Origin: Myxococcales bacterium
GTDB taxonomy: Bacteria; Myxococcota_A; Polyangia; Nannocystales; Nannocystaceae
Assembly: GCA_020633335.1 (NCBI GenBank)
Contig: JACKDU010000008.1
Coordinates: 186,001-250,000, forward strand
Reading direction: 5' to 3'
Length of the DNA stretch: 64,000 nucleotides
In this document: in pieces, positions 1-6,927 of the stretch
Layout: every line of letters begins with the position of its first letter
How positions within the stretch are numbered: the first letter of the stretch is position 1
Notes under the pieces: model-generated
Seen by the model: only the letters and a program-made list of their open reading frames with translations
What the model was told of the DNA's origin: nothing
Database searches by the model: none
Program-made: the position numbers and the translations under genes

Positions 1-96
1 TGGCCGGAGCCGCTGCGGAGCGAGGGCCTCCAGCGCCTCGAGGTGTGGTCGCAGGGCGGCGAGGCCCGGCGACCGACGGATGGGCGAGGGCGCTAG
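1..96 (+). CDS. C-terminal fragment of a gene entering from the left
   Basis: An open frame runs from the first base of the window to a TAG at 94-96 and encodes the last 31 residues of a protein (ending RRPTDGRGR). Codon choice is like the neighbouring genes (GGC, CTC, GAG). There is too little sequence to recognise a family. It converges on the LysR gene, and 45 bp separate the two stop codons. The call rests only on frame openness and codon use. Confidence 0.4.
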   Translation, partial: WPEPLRSEGLQRLEVWSQGGEARRPTDGRGR

Positions 97-126
97 CCAG
101 CGGCGACGACCCGCGCCCCAAAGACA

Positions 127-140
127 TGTCCAAAGGACCA
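127..140. repeat. imperfect copy of the TGTC-N6-GACA palindrome
   Basis: TGTCCAAAGGACCA lies between two convergent stop codons. The right arm is shifted by one base relative to the exact copies elsewhere in the window. It is preceded by AAAGACA, as is the copy at the 5' end of aroC. Confidence 0.5.
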
Positions 141-141
141 G

Positions 142-1035
142 CTAGCGCGCGAAGACCTCGAGCGCCAGCTCGCGGAAGGCCGCGACCTTCGCCGGCAGGT
201 GCCTCGCGGTCGGATAGACCAGGTAGAGCGCGCCGCCGCCGGCGTCGAAGTCGGGGAGCACCCTCACCATCCGCCCCTCGCGGATCGCCTCGTCGCAGTG
301 GATGCTCGGCAGGAGGCCGATCCCGGCGCCGGCGAGGACCGCCCCGCGGACGAAGCCGAAGTCGTCGCCGCTGATCGGGCCGCGGGCCCGCACCTTGACG
401 CCCGCGCCCCGCCGGCGCAGGCGCAGGAGCGCCTCGCCCTCGCTCGCCCGGAAGAGGACGTGCTGGTGGCGCTCGAGCTCGGCCGGCGAGCGCGGGAGGC
501 CGTTGGCCTGGACGTAGCTCGGCGAGGCGACCAGCCAGGCGCAGAGGTCACCGAGCTTGCGGGCGACCAGCGACGAGTCGCGGAGGCGGCCGGCCCGGAT
601 CGCGACGTCGAAGCCCTCGCCGACGAGGTCGACGATCCGCCCGCTCAGCTCGACCTCGACGCGGACCTCGGGGTAGCGGGTGACGTAGCGGTGGACGATC
701 TCGGCGACCAGGGTCGGCCCGAGGTCCTGCGGCGCGGTGATCCGCAGGACCCCGCGGGGCGCCTCCTGGAGGTCGCGGAGCGCCTTCGCGGCGCCGCTCA
801 GCGACTCGAGCGCCCCCTCGGAGCGCTCGCGGAGGAAGGCGCCCTCGCGGGTGAGCGAGACCTTGCGGGTGGTCCGCTGGAGGAGGCGGACGCTGAGCGA
901 CTCCTCGAGGCGGGCGATCGCCCGCGAGACCGTCGAGGTCGGCACCCCGAGCGAGCGGGCCGCCCCCGAGAAGGAGCCGCGCTCGGCGACCCGGATGAAG
1001 GTGGCGAGGTCGTTGAGGTCGATTGTTGCGGACAT
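142..1035 (-). CDS. LysR family transcriptional regulator
   Basis: A 297-residue protein of normal LysR length. Residues about 8-65 form the winged helix-turn-helix (DLATFIRVAERGSFSGAAR, then a TSTVSRAIARLEE recognition region), and residues 90-295 form the periplasmic-binding-protein-like effector domain. The ATG at 1035 is chosen because it puts MSATIDLND directly before the HTH; an upstream start would add an unrelated tail. It is divergent from the DoxX-family gene with 80 bp between starts. LysR proteins usually control the divergent neighbour, so regulation of the DoxX gene is a reasonable inference. The effector is unknown. Confidence 0.93.
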   Translation of the reverse strand: MSATIDLNDLATFIRVAERGSFSGAARSLGVPTSTVSRAIARLEESLSVRLLQRTTRKVSLTREGAFLRERSEGALESLSGAAKALRDLQEAPRGVLRITAPQDLGPTLVAEIVHRYVTRYPEVRVEVELSGRIVDLVGEGFDVAIRAGRLRDSSLVARKLGDLCAWLVASPSYVQANGLPRSPAELERHQHVLFRASEGEALLRLRRRGAGVKVRARGPISGDDFGFVRGAVLAGAGIGLLPSIHCDEAIREGRMVRVLPDFDAGGGALYLVYPTARHLPAKVAAFRELALEVFAR

Positions 1036-1115
1036 GCACCAATCCTTTGCGAAAGACCACTCTACCGCATCAGCGAGCCCGCGCCCATGCTCTCGACATA
1101 CCAAGGAGCAACGCC

Positions 1116-1565
1116 ATGTCCGACCGCACCCCGATCCTCCCCCTCGCCCTCCGCGCCCTCCTCGGCGGCGCCTTCCTCGTCTTCGGCCTCAACGGCTTCC
1201 TCGGCTTCATGCCGAACCCGCCGATGGGCCCCGAGGCGGGCGCCTTCATGGGCGCGCTGGCGGCGACCGGCTACATGTTCCCGCTGATCAAGGGCTTCGA
1301 GGTGATCGCCGGTGGGATGATCCTCGCCGGCTTCCGGGTCCCCCTCGCGCTCCTCTTCCTCGCGCCGATCCTCGTCAACATCCTCGCCTTCCACCTCGCG
1401 CTCGCGCCCGCCGGCAGCGGCCTCGTCCTCGCGCTCGTGGCCGCGGAGATCGGCCTCGCCTGGCTCTACCGCGACGCCTGGCGCGGGGTCCTGGGCAGCG
1501 TCCAGCCCCGCGGGGCCGCCCTCCAGGCCCGCGGCCAGGGGTCGCCGGCGACCTCGATGGCCTGA
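1116..1565 (+). CDS. DoxX family membrane protein
   Basis: A 149-residue protein with four hydrophobic segments, beginning MSDRTPILPLALRALLGGAF. The FxxxGxxGF pattern of the first helix and the GxxxxxGFEVIAGGMILAG region fit the DoxX/DoxD-like inner-membrane family. A clear ribosome binding site (AAGGAG at 1103-1108) precedes the ATG at 1116. The last 25 residues are a hydrophilic cytoplasmic tail. DoxX-like proteins next to LysR regulators are common; the substrate is unknown and a redox or quinone-linked role is only inferred. It ends 8 bp from the convergent methyltransferase-like gene. Confidence 0.85.
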   Translation: MSDRTPILPLALRALLGGAFLVFGLNGFLGFMPNPPMGPEAGAFMGALAATGYMFPLIKGFEVIAGGMILAGFRVPLALLFLAPILVNILAFHLALAPAGSGLVLALVAAEIGLAWLYRDAWRGVLGSVQPRGAALQARGQGSPATSMA

Positions 1566-1573
1566 TGCCCGCG

Positions 1574-2542
1574 CTAGAGCGCCGACATCTCGCCGACGAG
1601 GGCCGCGAAGTCGACGCCGAAGCGCCCGTCGGCGTCGAGGATCGCCGCCCGCGCGCCGAGCTCCTCGGCCCCCAGCGGCGCCCCCTCGCGGCGGGCGAGG
1701 ACGTGGCGCTGCGTCGATCCCTTGACCTTGATCATCATCAGGCTCGGGAGGACCTCGGCGATCGCCTCGACGTGCTCGCGGTAGCCCGAGCGGAAGTGGA
1801 GGTTGAAGGCGACCACCCCGTCGGGGGCGAGGCGGGCGGCGATCGCCTCGAGGATCGCCCGCTGCCTGAGCCCCCGCGGGACCCCGGCGTTGTCGGTCCC
1901 CTCGGCGCTCGGCTCGAGGAAGGCGTCGACGTAGATCAGGTCGTAGCTGCGATCCGCACCGCCGATCCAGGCGATCGCGTCGGCCGTGAAGATCCGCAGC
2001 CGCGGCCCCGGGACCACGCCGAACCACTCGCCGGCGAGGCGGACGACCTCGCCGTCGATCTCGACCGCGTCGATCTCGACGTCGTGGAAGTGGCGGTGGA
2101 AGAAGCGCGCGAGCGTGCCGCCGCCGAGGCCGATGATCAGCACCCGCCGGGGCTGAGGGACCAGGAGGAGCGCCGCCGCCTGGGCCTCGGCGTAGGGGAG
2201 CGCGAGGCGATCGGGGGCGCGGAGGTCGATCGTCGTCTGGACCAGCTCGCTGCCGTTGTCGCGGACGAAGACCAGCGAGCGCTGGCTCCCCCGCTGACGG
2301 ACCCGCGAGCGCGAGTAGGCCGAGCGCCCCTCGCCGAGGATCGTCCCCTTGCCGTGGACATCGAGCGGGGGCGGAGGCGCCGGCAGGGCGTCGGCCTCGC
2401 TCGCGGGCGGCGGCGCGGCGAAGGCGGCCGGCTGGGCACGCTCCGCGGCCGCCGGGTCCGCGCCCGCGCCCTCGTGATCGCCGGCTGGCGACCCGCCGCA
2501 GGCGACGACGAGGAGCGCGAGGAGGAGGGCGCGGCCCGACAC
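1574..2542 (-). CDS. spermidine synthase-like methyltransferase-fold lipoprotein
   Basis: A 322-residue protein. It starts with a lipoprotein signal (lipobox VVAC at residues 12-15), followed by an Ala/Pro-rich linker of about 50 residues. The second half is a spermidine-synthase/SAM-methyltransferase fold with glycine-rich motif VLIIGLGGGTLARFF near residue 133, the acidic end of beta-2 (AVEID) and DLIYVDAF. Classical spermidine synthases are cytoplasmic and lack a lipobox, so the exported location is odd and the polyamine reaction should not be assumed. The GTG start at 2542 has a TATACC hexamer six bases upstream, suggesting a leaderless mRNA. Confidence 0.75.
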   Translation of the reverse strand: MSGRALLLALLVVACGGSPAGDHEGAGADPAAAERAQPAAFAAPPPASEADALPAPPPPLDVHGKGTILGEGRSAYSRSRVRQRGSQRSLVFVRDNGSELVQTTIDLRAPDRLALPYAEAQAAALLLVPQPRRVLIIGLGGGTLARFFHRHFHDVEIDAVEIDGEVVRLAGEWFGVVPGPRLRIFTADAIAWIGGADRSYDLIYVDAFLEPSAEGTDNAGVPRGLRQRAILEAIAARLAPDGVVAFNLHFRSGYREHVEAIAEVLPSLMMIKVKGSTQRHVLARREGAPLGAEELGARAAILDADGRFGVDFAALVGEMSAL

Positions 2543-2548
2543 CGCGCC

Positions 2549-2554
2549 GGTATA
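2549..2554 (-). promoter_or_regulatory. predicted -10 element, leaderless start
   Basis: TATACC on the minus strand ends 6 nt before the GTG at 2542, leaving no room for a ribosome binding site. Confidence 0.5.
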
Positions 2555-2573
2555 CCCCGGCGGGCCCCCGGCG

Positions 2574-2954
2574 TCAGCCCTCGCGCCGCAGCATCAGGTA
2601 GTAGCGGGTCCAGACGACGTTGAAGAGCGCGAAGATCCCGACGAAGGCCCAGGCGAAGGGCGGGCCGCCGTCGAGCACGCTCCAGAGGATCCCGAGGGTC
2701 GCGGTCGCCGACCAGAGCACCTTGAGGGAGAGCATCGCCCGGAACACCTCGGCGCTCTCGTGGCGCGCGAGGAGCGACTGCACGCCGATCCCGACGAGGG
2801 CGGCGGCGACGATCCGGGTCGTCACCGGATCGATCGTCTGCCAGCCGAGGAGCGAGAGGAACGCCTCGGGCGCGAAGAAGAGCGGGATCGCGAAGGCGAT
2901 GTCGGCGACGAAGTGAACGACGAACCACAGACGAAGCGACGGCGGCACCTTCAT
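2574..2954 (-). CDS. small integral membrane protein, unknown function
   Basis: A 126-residue protein with four predicted membrane helices: about 8-28, 44-62, 74-94 and 97-116. It ends in the basic tail MLRREG. No family is recognised with certainty; the layout resembles small DoxX/DUF4345-like proteins. The ATG at 2954 follows a TAGAGT hexamer by six bases. It lies between the lipoprotein genes on either side without obvious functional linkage. Confidence 0.75.
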   Translation of the reverse strand: MKVPPSLRLWFVVHFVADIAFAIPLFFAPEAFLSLLGWQTIDPVTTRIVAAALVGIGVQSLLARHESAEVFRAMLSLKVLWSATATLGILWSVLDGGPPFAWAFVGIFALFNVVWTRYYLMLRREG

Positions 2955-2960
2955 GCCAGC

Positions 2961-2966
2961 ACTCTA
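2961..2966 (-). promoter_or_regulatory. predicted -10 element, leaderless start
   Basis: TAGAGT on the minus strand sits 6 nt upstream of the ATG at 2954, with no Shine-Dalgarno sequence between. Confidence 0.5.
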
Positions 2967-3026
2967 GCAGGGCGCCGCCCAGATTCCGCGCGGCCGCCAG
3001 CCCCCAGCTCGCAGCCCCCAGCCTCG

Positions 3027-4517
3027 CTAGCCGGGGACGATCACGCCCTTGAGCCCGCCGCCGGTCATGTCCGAGTAGGTGTAGTGATCGCCGGCGATCA
3101 GCACCTGCTGCATCTCCAGGGTGTCGCCGTTGATCTTCCACGCCCAGCCCGCGTAGTCGACCACCCAGATGAAGCCCTCGGCGTCGACGCTGACGCCGAC
3201 CGGCGTCGAGCACTGGGGGAAGGTGTGGAACTTGACGAAAGTCTTGGTCGCGCCGTCGATCTGCACGAGGCCGCAGCCGTAGAGCGCGCCGCCGACGTTG
3301 GTCGCCGCCCACACCCGCTTCTTGCCGTCGACCGCGATCCCGCGGTGGCGGCCGTTGGTCCCCTCGATCGGGTTGAAGGTCTCGTCCTGCGGGTTGAAGT
3401 AGGAGACCGGGCCGCCGTAGCCCGCTAGCCAGAAGTTGCCGTCGACGTCGACCGTGTTGCCGTAGGGCTGGAGGGTCGGGCCGCCGTACCAGCGCTGGAG
3501 CTCGAGGGTGGCGGTGTCGATCCGGAAGATGTCGCCGGTGAAGACCCCGGAGAACCAGAGGTTGCCGAAGCCGTCCATCGCCGCGCCGTAGGGGGCGTGC
3601 GAGGGGCTCCAGTCCTTGATCTCGACGGTGTCGAGCTGGACGCCGGTCGCCCCGTCAAAGCGGCCCATGTAGGCGATCTGGTTGTTGGTGTGCCAGCCGA
3701 CCCAGACGTTCGGGTTCTCGTACTTGCAGCTCTGCTCGTTGAAGGTGCCGGCCTCCCAGGCGAGGCCGCGCGGGCCGCCGACGTAGGCCGGCGGCATCGG
3801 GCTCACCGCGGTCGTCCAGATCACGCACTCGTCCTGCCCGTAGGGGAGGATGTCGTCCTTGTTCTGCGAGGTCGTGATCACCCCGTCGTTGTTCTTGTCG
3901 ACGCAGTCGTCGACGTTGGCCGCGACCTTGGTGATCGTCCCGGTCCCGCGGTTGGCGACGACGACGAAGCGGCCGTCGAGGCTGACCGCGGTCCGCGACG
4001 ACGAGGCCGCGCCCGGGTTGGGGTCGACGATGTAGCGCCCCTCCTCGAGCATCGTCGCGGTCGCGATCTTGGAGATCGACCCCTGGCTGGTGTTGGCGAC
4101 CCAGAGGTAGGAGAAGTCGAAGACCCCCTCGGTGCCCATGCAGGCGTCGCCGCCGGTGCTCCCGTCAGTGGGATCGGTGGTGTCGCCGCTGGTCACCGGC
4201 CCGCCGGAGCTCGAGGTCGCGTCGCCGCTCGACGCGCTGGTGCCCTCGCTGGTCCCCTCGCTGGTGCCGGCGCTGGTGCTTGCGCTGGTCCCCGCGCTGG
4301 TCCCCGCGCTCGCCGAGTCGCTGGCGCCGCTGGCCGATCCGCCGCTGGTCGATCCCTCGCTCTCGCCCGCGCTGCCGCTCGCGCTCGCGCTCGCGCTCGC
4401 GTCGGTCGCGCTCGCCTGGGTCGCGCTCGAGTCGCCGCGCCCCCCGTCGTCGCCGGCGCAGCCGACCAAGACCATGCCCACGCCAACACCCCAGACGATC
4501 GACCCATCCCACCGCAT
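3027..4517 (-). CDS. beta-propeller lipoprotein with long Ser/Thr/Ala linker
   Basis: A 496-residue secreted lipoprotein. The signal ends in a lipobox (VLVGC near residue 20). Residues 30-125 are a low-complexity Ser/Ala/Gly/Thr linker. From about residue 130 there are repeated strands of the NHL/SMP-30/virginiamycin-B-lyase type, with blades such as YLWVANTSQGSISKI, GNLWFSGVFTGDIFRIDT and GFIWVVDYAGWAWKI. It also has a calcium-loop-like DKNNDGVITT. The ATG at 4517 is preferred because TACCCT lies eight bases upstream. It is probably surface-exposed; the ligand is unknown. Confidence 0.8.
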   Translation of the reverse strand: MRWDGSIVWGVGVGMVLVGCAGDDGGRGDSSATQASATDASASASASGSAGESEGSTSGGSASGASDSASAGTSAGTSASTSAGTSEGTSEGTSASSGDATSSSGGPVTSGDTTDPTDGSTGGDACMGTEGVFDFSYLWVANTSQGSISKIATATMLEEGRYIVDPNPGAASSSRTAVSLDGRFVVVANRGTGTITKVAANVDDCVDKNNDGVITTSQNKDDILPYGQDECVIWTTAVSPMPPAYVGGPRGLAWEAGTFNEQSCKYENPNVWVGWHTNNQIAYMGRFDGATGVQLDTVEIKDWSPSHAPYGAAMDGFGNLWFSGVFTGDIFRIDTATLELQRWYGGPTLQPYGNTVDVDGNFWLAGYGGPVSYFNPQDETFNPIEGTNGRHRGIAVDGKKRVWAATNVGGALYGCGLVQIDGATKTFVKFHTFPQCSTPVGVSVDAEGFIWVVDYAGWAWKINGDTLEMQQVLIAGDHYTYSDMTGGGLKGVIVPG

Positions 4518-4525
4518 CGTCGGCC

Positions 4526-4531
4526 AGGGTA
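4526..4531 (-). promoter_or_regulatory. predicted -10 element, leaderless start
   Basis: TACCCT on the minus strand lies 8 nt before the ATG at 4517 and supports that start over the ATG at 4544. Confidence 0.45.
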
Positions 4532-4792
4532 GCACGGCGGCCACGGGGGCGGGCCCGCCTCCGGCGGCGCTCCGCCGGCGCGCGCGCGACCGTCAGCGGC
4601 CGCGGAGCTCTCCGAAAATTTTGCCCAGCGTCCCCCCGCCCATGGACCTCGCGCCTCGCCTCGATCACCATCGCCACGGTGACGACCGTCACCCGACGCG
4701 CCCACCGGCTAGAATCGCCGGGCCGTCCGGCCGTCGACCGTCGTCCGCCCCGAGGCGACGTGATCGCCCCGCGGGCGAGGAGGAGAAGAGCG

Positions 4793-5914
4793 ATGTCGCG
4801 CGACCACCAAAGGCCCACTCTGTCGATCCCTCTCCGGCTCCTCGGCGGGGCCGCGCTCGTCGCCCTCCTCGCCGCGCCGGCCGACGCCGCCGCCCAGGAG
4901 GCGACGACCACCACGACCACCACGACCACCACCAGCTCGACGAGCACGTCGTCGGCGGCGGTCGCCGGCTCCTCCGGGATGATCACCGGGGTCGTCTCCG
5001 ACGAGCAGGATCGCGGCCTCGGCGGGGTCGTCGTCGCCATCGAGTGCGGCTGCCTGCCGGGCTCGCAGGAGCGGATCACCGACGAGAACGGGGTCTTCGT
5101 CTTCGAGGACCTGCCCGCCGGCAAGTACACGATCAAGGCGTTCCAGGCCGGCGAGAGCGCGGCCGTCCGCGAGACCGCGCTGGCGGGCGGCGGCTTCGTC
5201 CAGGTCGACGTCTCGGTCGCCGGCTCGCAGGCGCTCGCGGCTCACCATCACGACGACGACGACGACGACGACGACGATCACCACGGCCGCCGCCGCCACC
5301 ACGATCGCCATGAATTCTGGGGCGGCGTCTCGATCGGCCTGGTCTTCAGCGGCTCCCGCGCGCCGGGCTCGCTCGCGGCCGACCAGAGCCGGATCACCAC
5401 CAACCAGCTCACCCCGTGGTCGGGGCCGGTCCGCGGGATCGACGTCCGCTGGCAGACCTTCGACGTCAACCGCGGCCGCTTCCCCCGGACCATCGGCTAC
5501 TTCCGCTCGGGCTTCGCCCGCGGCTCCACCGACTTCCACCCGGGCGGCGCCGGCGAGGTCGACGGCCAGGCGACCTCCCTCGAGGTCCTGACGGTGCCGC
5601 TCTTCCTCGGCGGCAACCTCTACCTCTTCCGCGACTTCCCGGTCCGCCCCTACGCCGGCCTCGGCTTCGGCTTCGACATCATGCGCCTCGCCTTCACCCG
5701 CCGCGGGCAGCCCGACTTCGTCGACACCTCGGCCCGGATCGGCTTCGAGATCCACGGCGGCATCGAGGTCCGGATCACCAACTACATCGCCCTCACCGGC
5801 GAGGTCACCCAGCTCTGGAGCGCCCGCCGGCGGCTCCCGGGGCTCCCGGACGTCTCGAACGAGAGCTTCACCGCGCTCCTCGGGGTCGCGGGCGCCTTCC
5901 CGATCCACCGCTGA
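4793..5914 (+). CDS. outer-membrane beta-barrel protein with carboxypeptidase-regulatory-like domain and Asp/His tract
   Basis: A 373-residue protein with three parts. A signal peptide (ending about residue 35, APADAAAQ) leads into a poly-Thr/Ser stretch. Residues 60-140 are a carboxypeptidase-regulatory-like Ig fold (GMITGVVSDEQDRGLGGVVV, KYTIKAFQAG). Residues about 152-175 are an Asp/His/Arg tract encoded by a GAC repeat at 5249-5276. From residue 178 amphipathic strands of an OmpW/opacity-like barrel follow. The start has a GGAGGAG-type ribosome binding site at 4778-4788. The acidic/His tract could bind divalent metal; that is inference. Confidence 0.8.
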   Translation: MSRDHQRPTLSIPLRLLGGAALVALLAAPADAAAQEATTTTTTTTTTSSTSTSSAAVAGSSGMITGVVSDEQDRGLGGVVVAIECGCLPGSQERITDENGVFVFEDLPAGKYTIKAFQAGESAAVRETALAGGGFVQVDVSVAGSQALAAHHHDDDDDDDDDHHGRRRHHDRHEFWGGVSIGLVFSGSRAPGSLAADQSRITTNQLTPWSGPVRGIDVRWQTFDVNRGRFPRTIGYFRSGFARGSTDFHPGGAGEVDGQATSLEVLTVPLFLGGNLYLFRDFPVRPYAGLGFGFDIMRLAFTRRGQPDFVDTSARIGFEIHGGIEVRITNYIALTGEVTQLWSARRRLPGLPDVSNESFTALLGVAGAFPIHR

Positions 5915-5945
5915 GACGCCTGCCAGGCTGACCCTTCGGACAGCC

Positions 5946-5971
5946 TCCGCGGCCCTCGCCGGGGCCGCGGA
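5946..5971 (+). terminator. hairpin downstream of the barrel gene
   Basis: TCCGCGGCCC and GGGCCGCGGA form a perfect 10-bp stem with a 6-nt loop, 31 bp after the stop of the barrel gene. There is no T-tract. Confidence 0.6.
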
Positions 5972-5991
5972 TCTGCGGCATCATCGGCCGG

Positions 5992-6915
5992 GTGAGCGTC
6001 GATCCCCGCGATCCATGGTCCTGGCCGGTCCACACCTTCGAGTCCCCGCTGGGGCCGATCGCCTACGTCGACAGCGGCGGCGAGGGCTCGCCGCTCCTCC
6101 TGGTCCACGGGCTGCCGACCGCCAAGGAGCTCTGGTTCCCGCTGATCCCCCACCTGCCGCCCGGGCTCCGGATCGTCGCCCTCGATCTCCTGAACTACGG
6201 CGCCTCGGGCAAGCCCCGCCGCCAGGTCCACCACCGCGAGCAAGCGGCGATCGTCGACGCGCTCCGCCGCCACCTCGGGCTCGGCGAGGTCACCCTGATC
6301 GCCCACGACCTCGGCGCGTCGGTGGCGATCGACGTGATGGGCGCGCACCCGGAGGGCGTCGCCCGCCTGATCCTGATGAGCCCGCCGGTCTACCCCGAGT
6401 TCCGCGAGCCGCCGGTGGTCAAGCTCCTGCGCCTCCCTGGCCTCGGCCACGGCCTCCTCGCGCTCGCCACCCCCCTCCTCTTCCGCGCGGCGATGGGTCG
6501 CGGGCTCGTCCACCGCGCGCGCCTCACCCCGCGGATCCGACGGGCGATGATCGACCCCTATCGCCGCGACAAGGGCGCGCTCCGGCGCAACCTCTGGTGG
6601 GGTCGACCGGCCGAGGTCTTCGCCGCCTACCCCGAGATCATCCGCCGGATCGCCGTACCGACGATGATCATCCAGGGCTGCGCCGACCCCTACATCCCCC
6701 ACGCCCAGGTCCAGCGCCTCCACCAGGACGTCGCTGGCGCGACCGTGCGGATGATCGCCGACGGCGCCCACTTCCTGCCGATCGACGCCCCCGAGGAGGT
6801 CGCTGCGGCCATCGTCGAGCACCTCGCGGCCCATCCTCGGCGGTCGGATCCGCCCCTTCGCGCCCACGCGCGGCCGGCCAGCGCCGACGGCCCCCAAGGC
6901 CCGCGGGGCGCTTGA
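5992..6915 (+). CDS. alpha/beta hydrolase with Asp at the nucleophile elbow
   Basis: A 307-residue alpha/beta hydrolase. The oxyanion region is LLLVHGLPT (about 36-44). The nucleophile elbow reads AHDLGAS with Asp106 where lipases have Ser, as in haloalkane dehalogenases and epoxide hydrolases. The acid region lies around GCADPYIP and the catalytic His in DGAHFLPIDAP. The C-terminus has a 30-residue Pro/Arg/Ala-rich extension. It starts with GTG at 5992 just after a hairpin and is followed 12 bp later by the receptor kinase gene. An Asp nucleophile excludes an ordinary serine esterase; the substrate is unknown. Confidence 0.85.
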   Translation: MSVDPRDPWSWPVHTFESPLGPIAYVDSGGEGSPLLLVHGLPTAKELWFPLIPHLPPGLRIVALDLLNYGASGKPRRQVHHREQAAIVDALRRHLGLGEVTLIAHDLGASVAIDVMGAHPEGVARLILMSPPVYPEFREPPVVKLLRLPGLGHGLLALATPLLFRAAMGRGLVHRARLTPRIRRAMIDPYRRDKGALRRNLWWGRPAEVFAAYPEIIRRIAVPTMIIQGCADPYIPHAQVQRLHQDVAGATVRMIADGAHFLPIDAPEEVAAAIVEHLAAHPRRSDPPLRAHARPASADGPQGPRGA

Positions 6916-6921
6916 TACCAT
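6916..6921 (+). promoter_or_regulatory. predicted -10 element, leaderless start
   Basis: TACCAT ends 6 nt before the GTG at 6928 and overlaps the stop of the preceding hydrolase gene. Confidence 0.5.
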
Positions 6922-6927
6922 GCGGCT

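Noticed and set aside
4370..4420. GCGCTC repeat run as a separate repeat element
   Set aside because: It encodes the Ser/Ala linker of the propeller lipoprotein and is like other linkers in this window.
5249..5276. GAC trinucleotide run as a CRISPR or mobile-element trace
   Set aside because: It is an in-frame Asp tract in the barrel protein; there are no spacers or flanking repeats.
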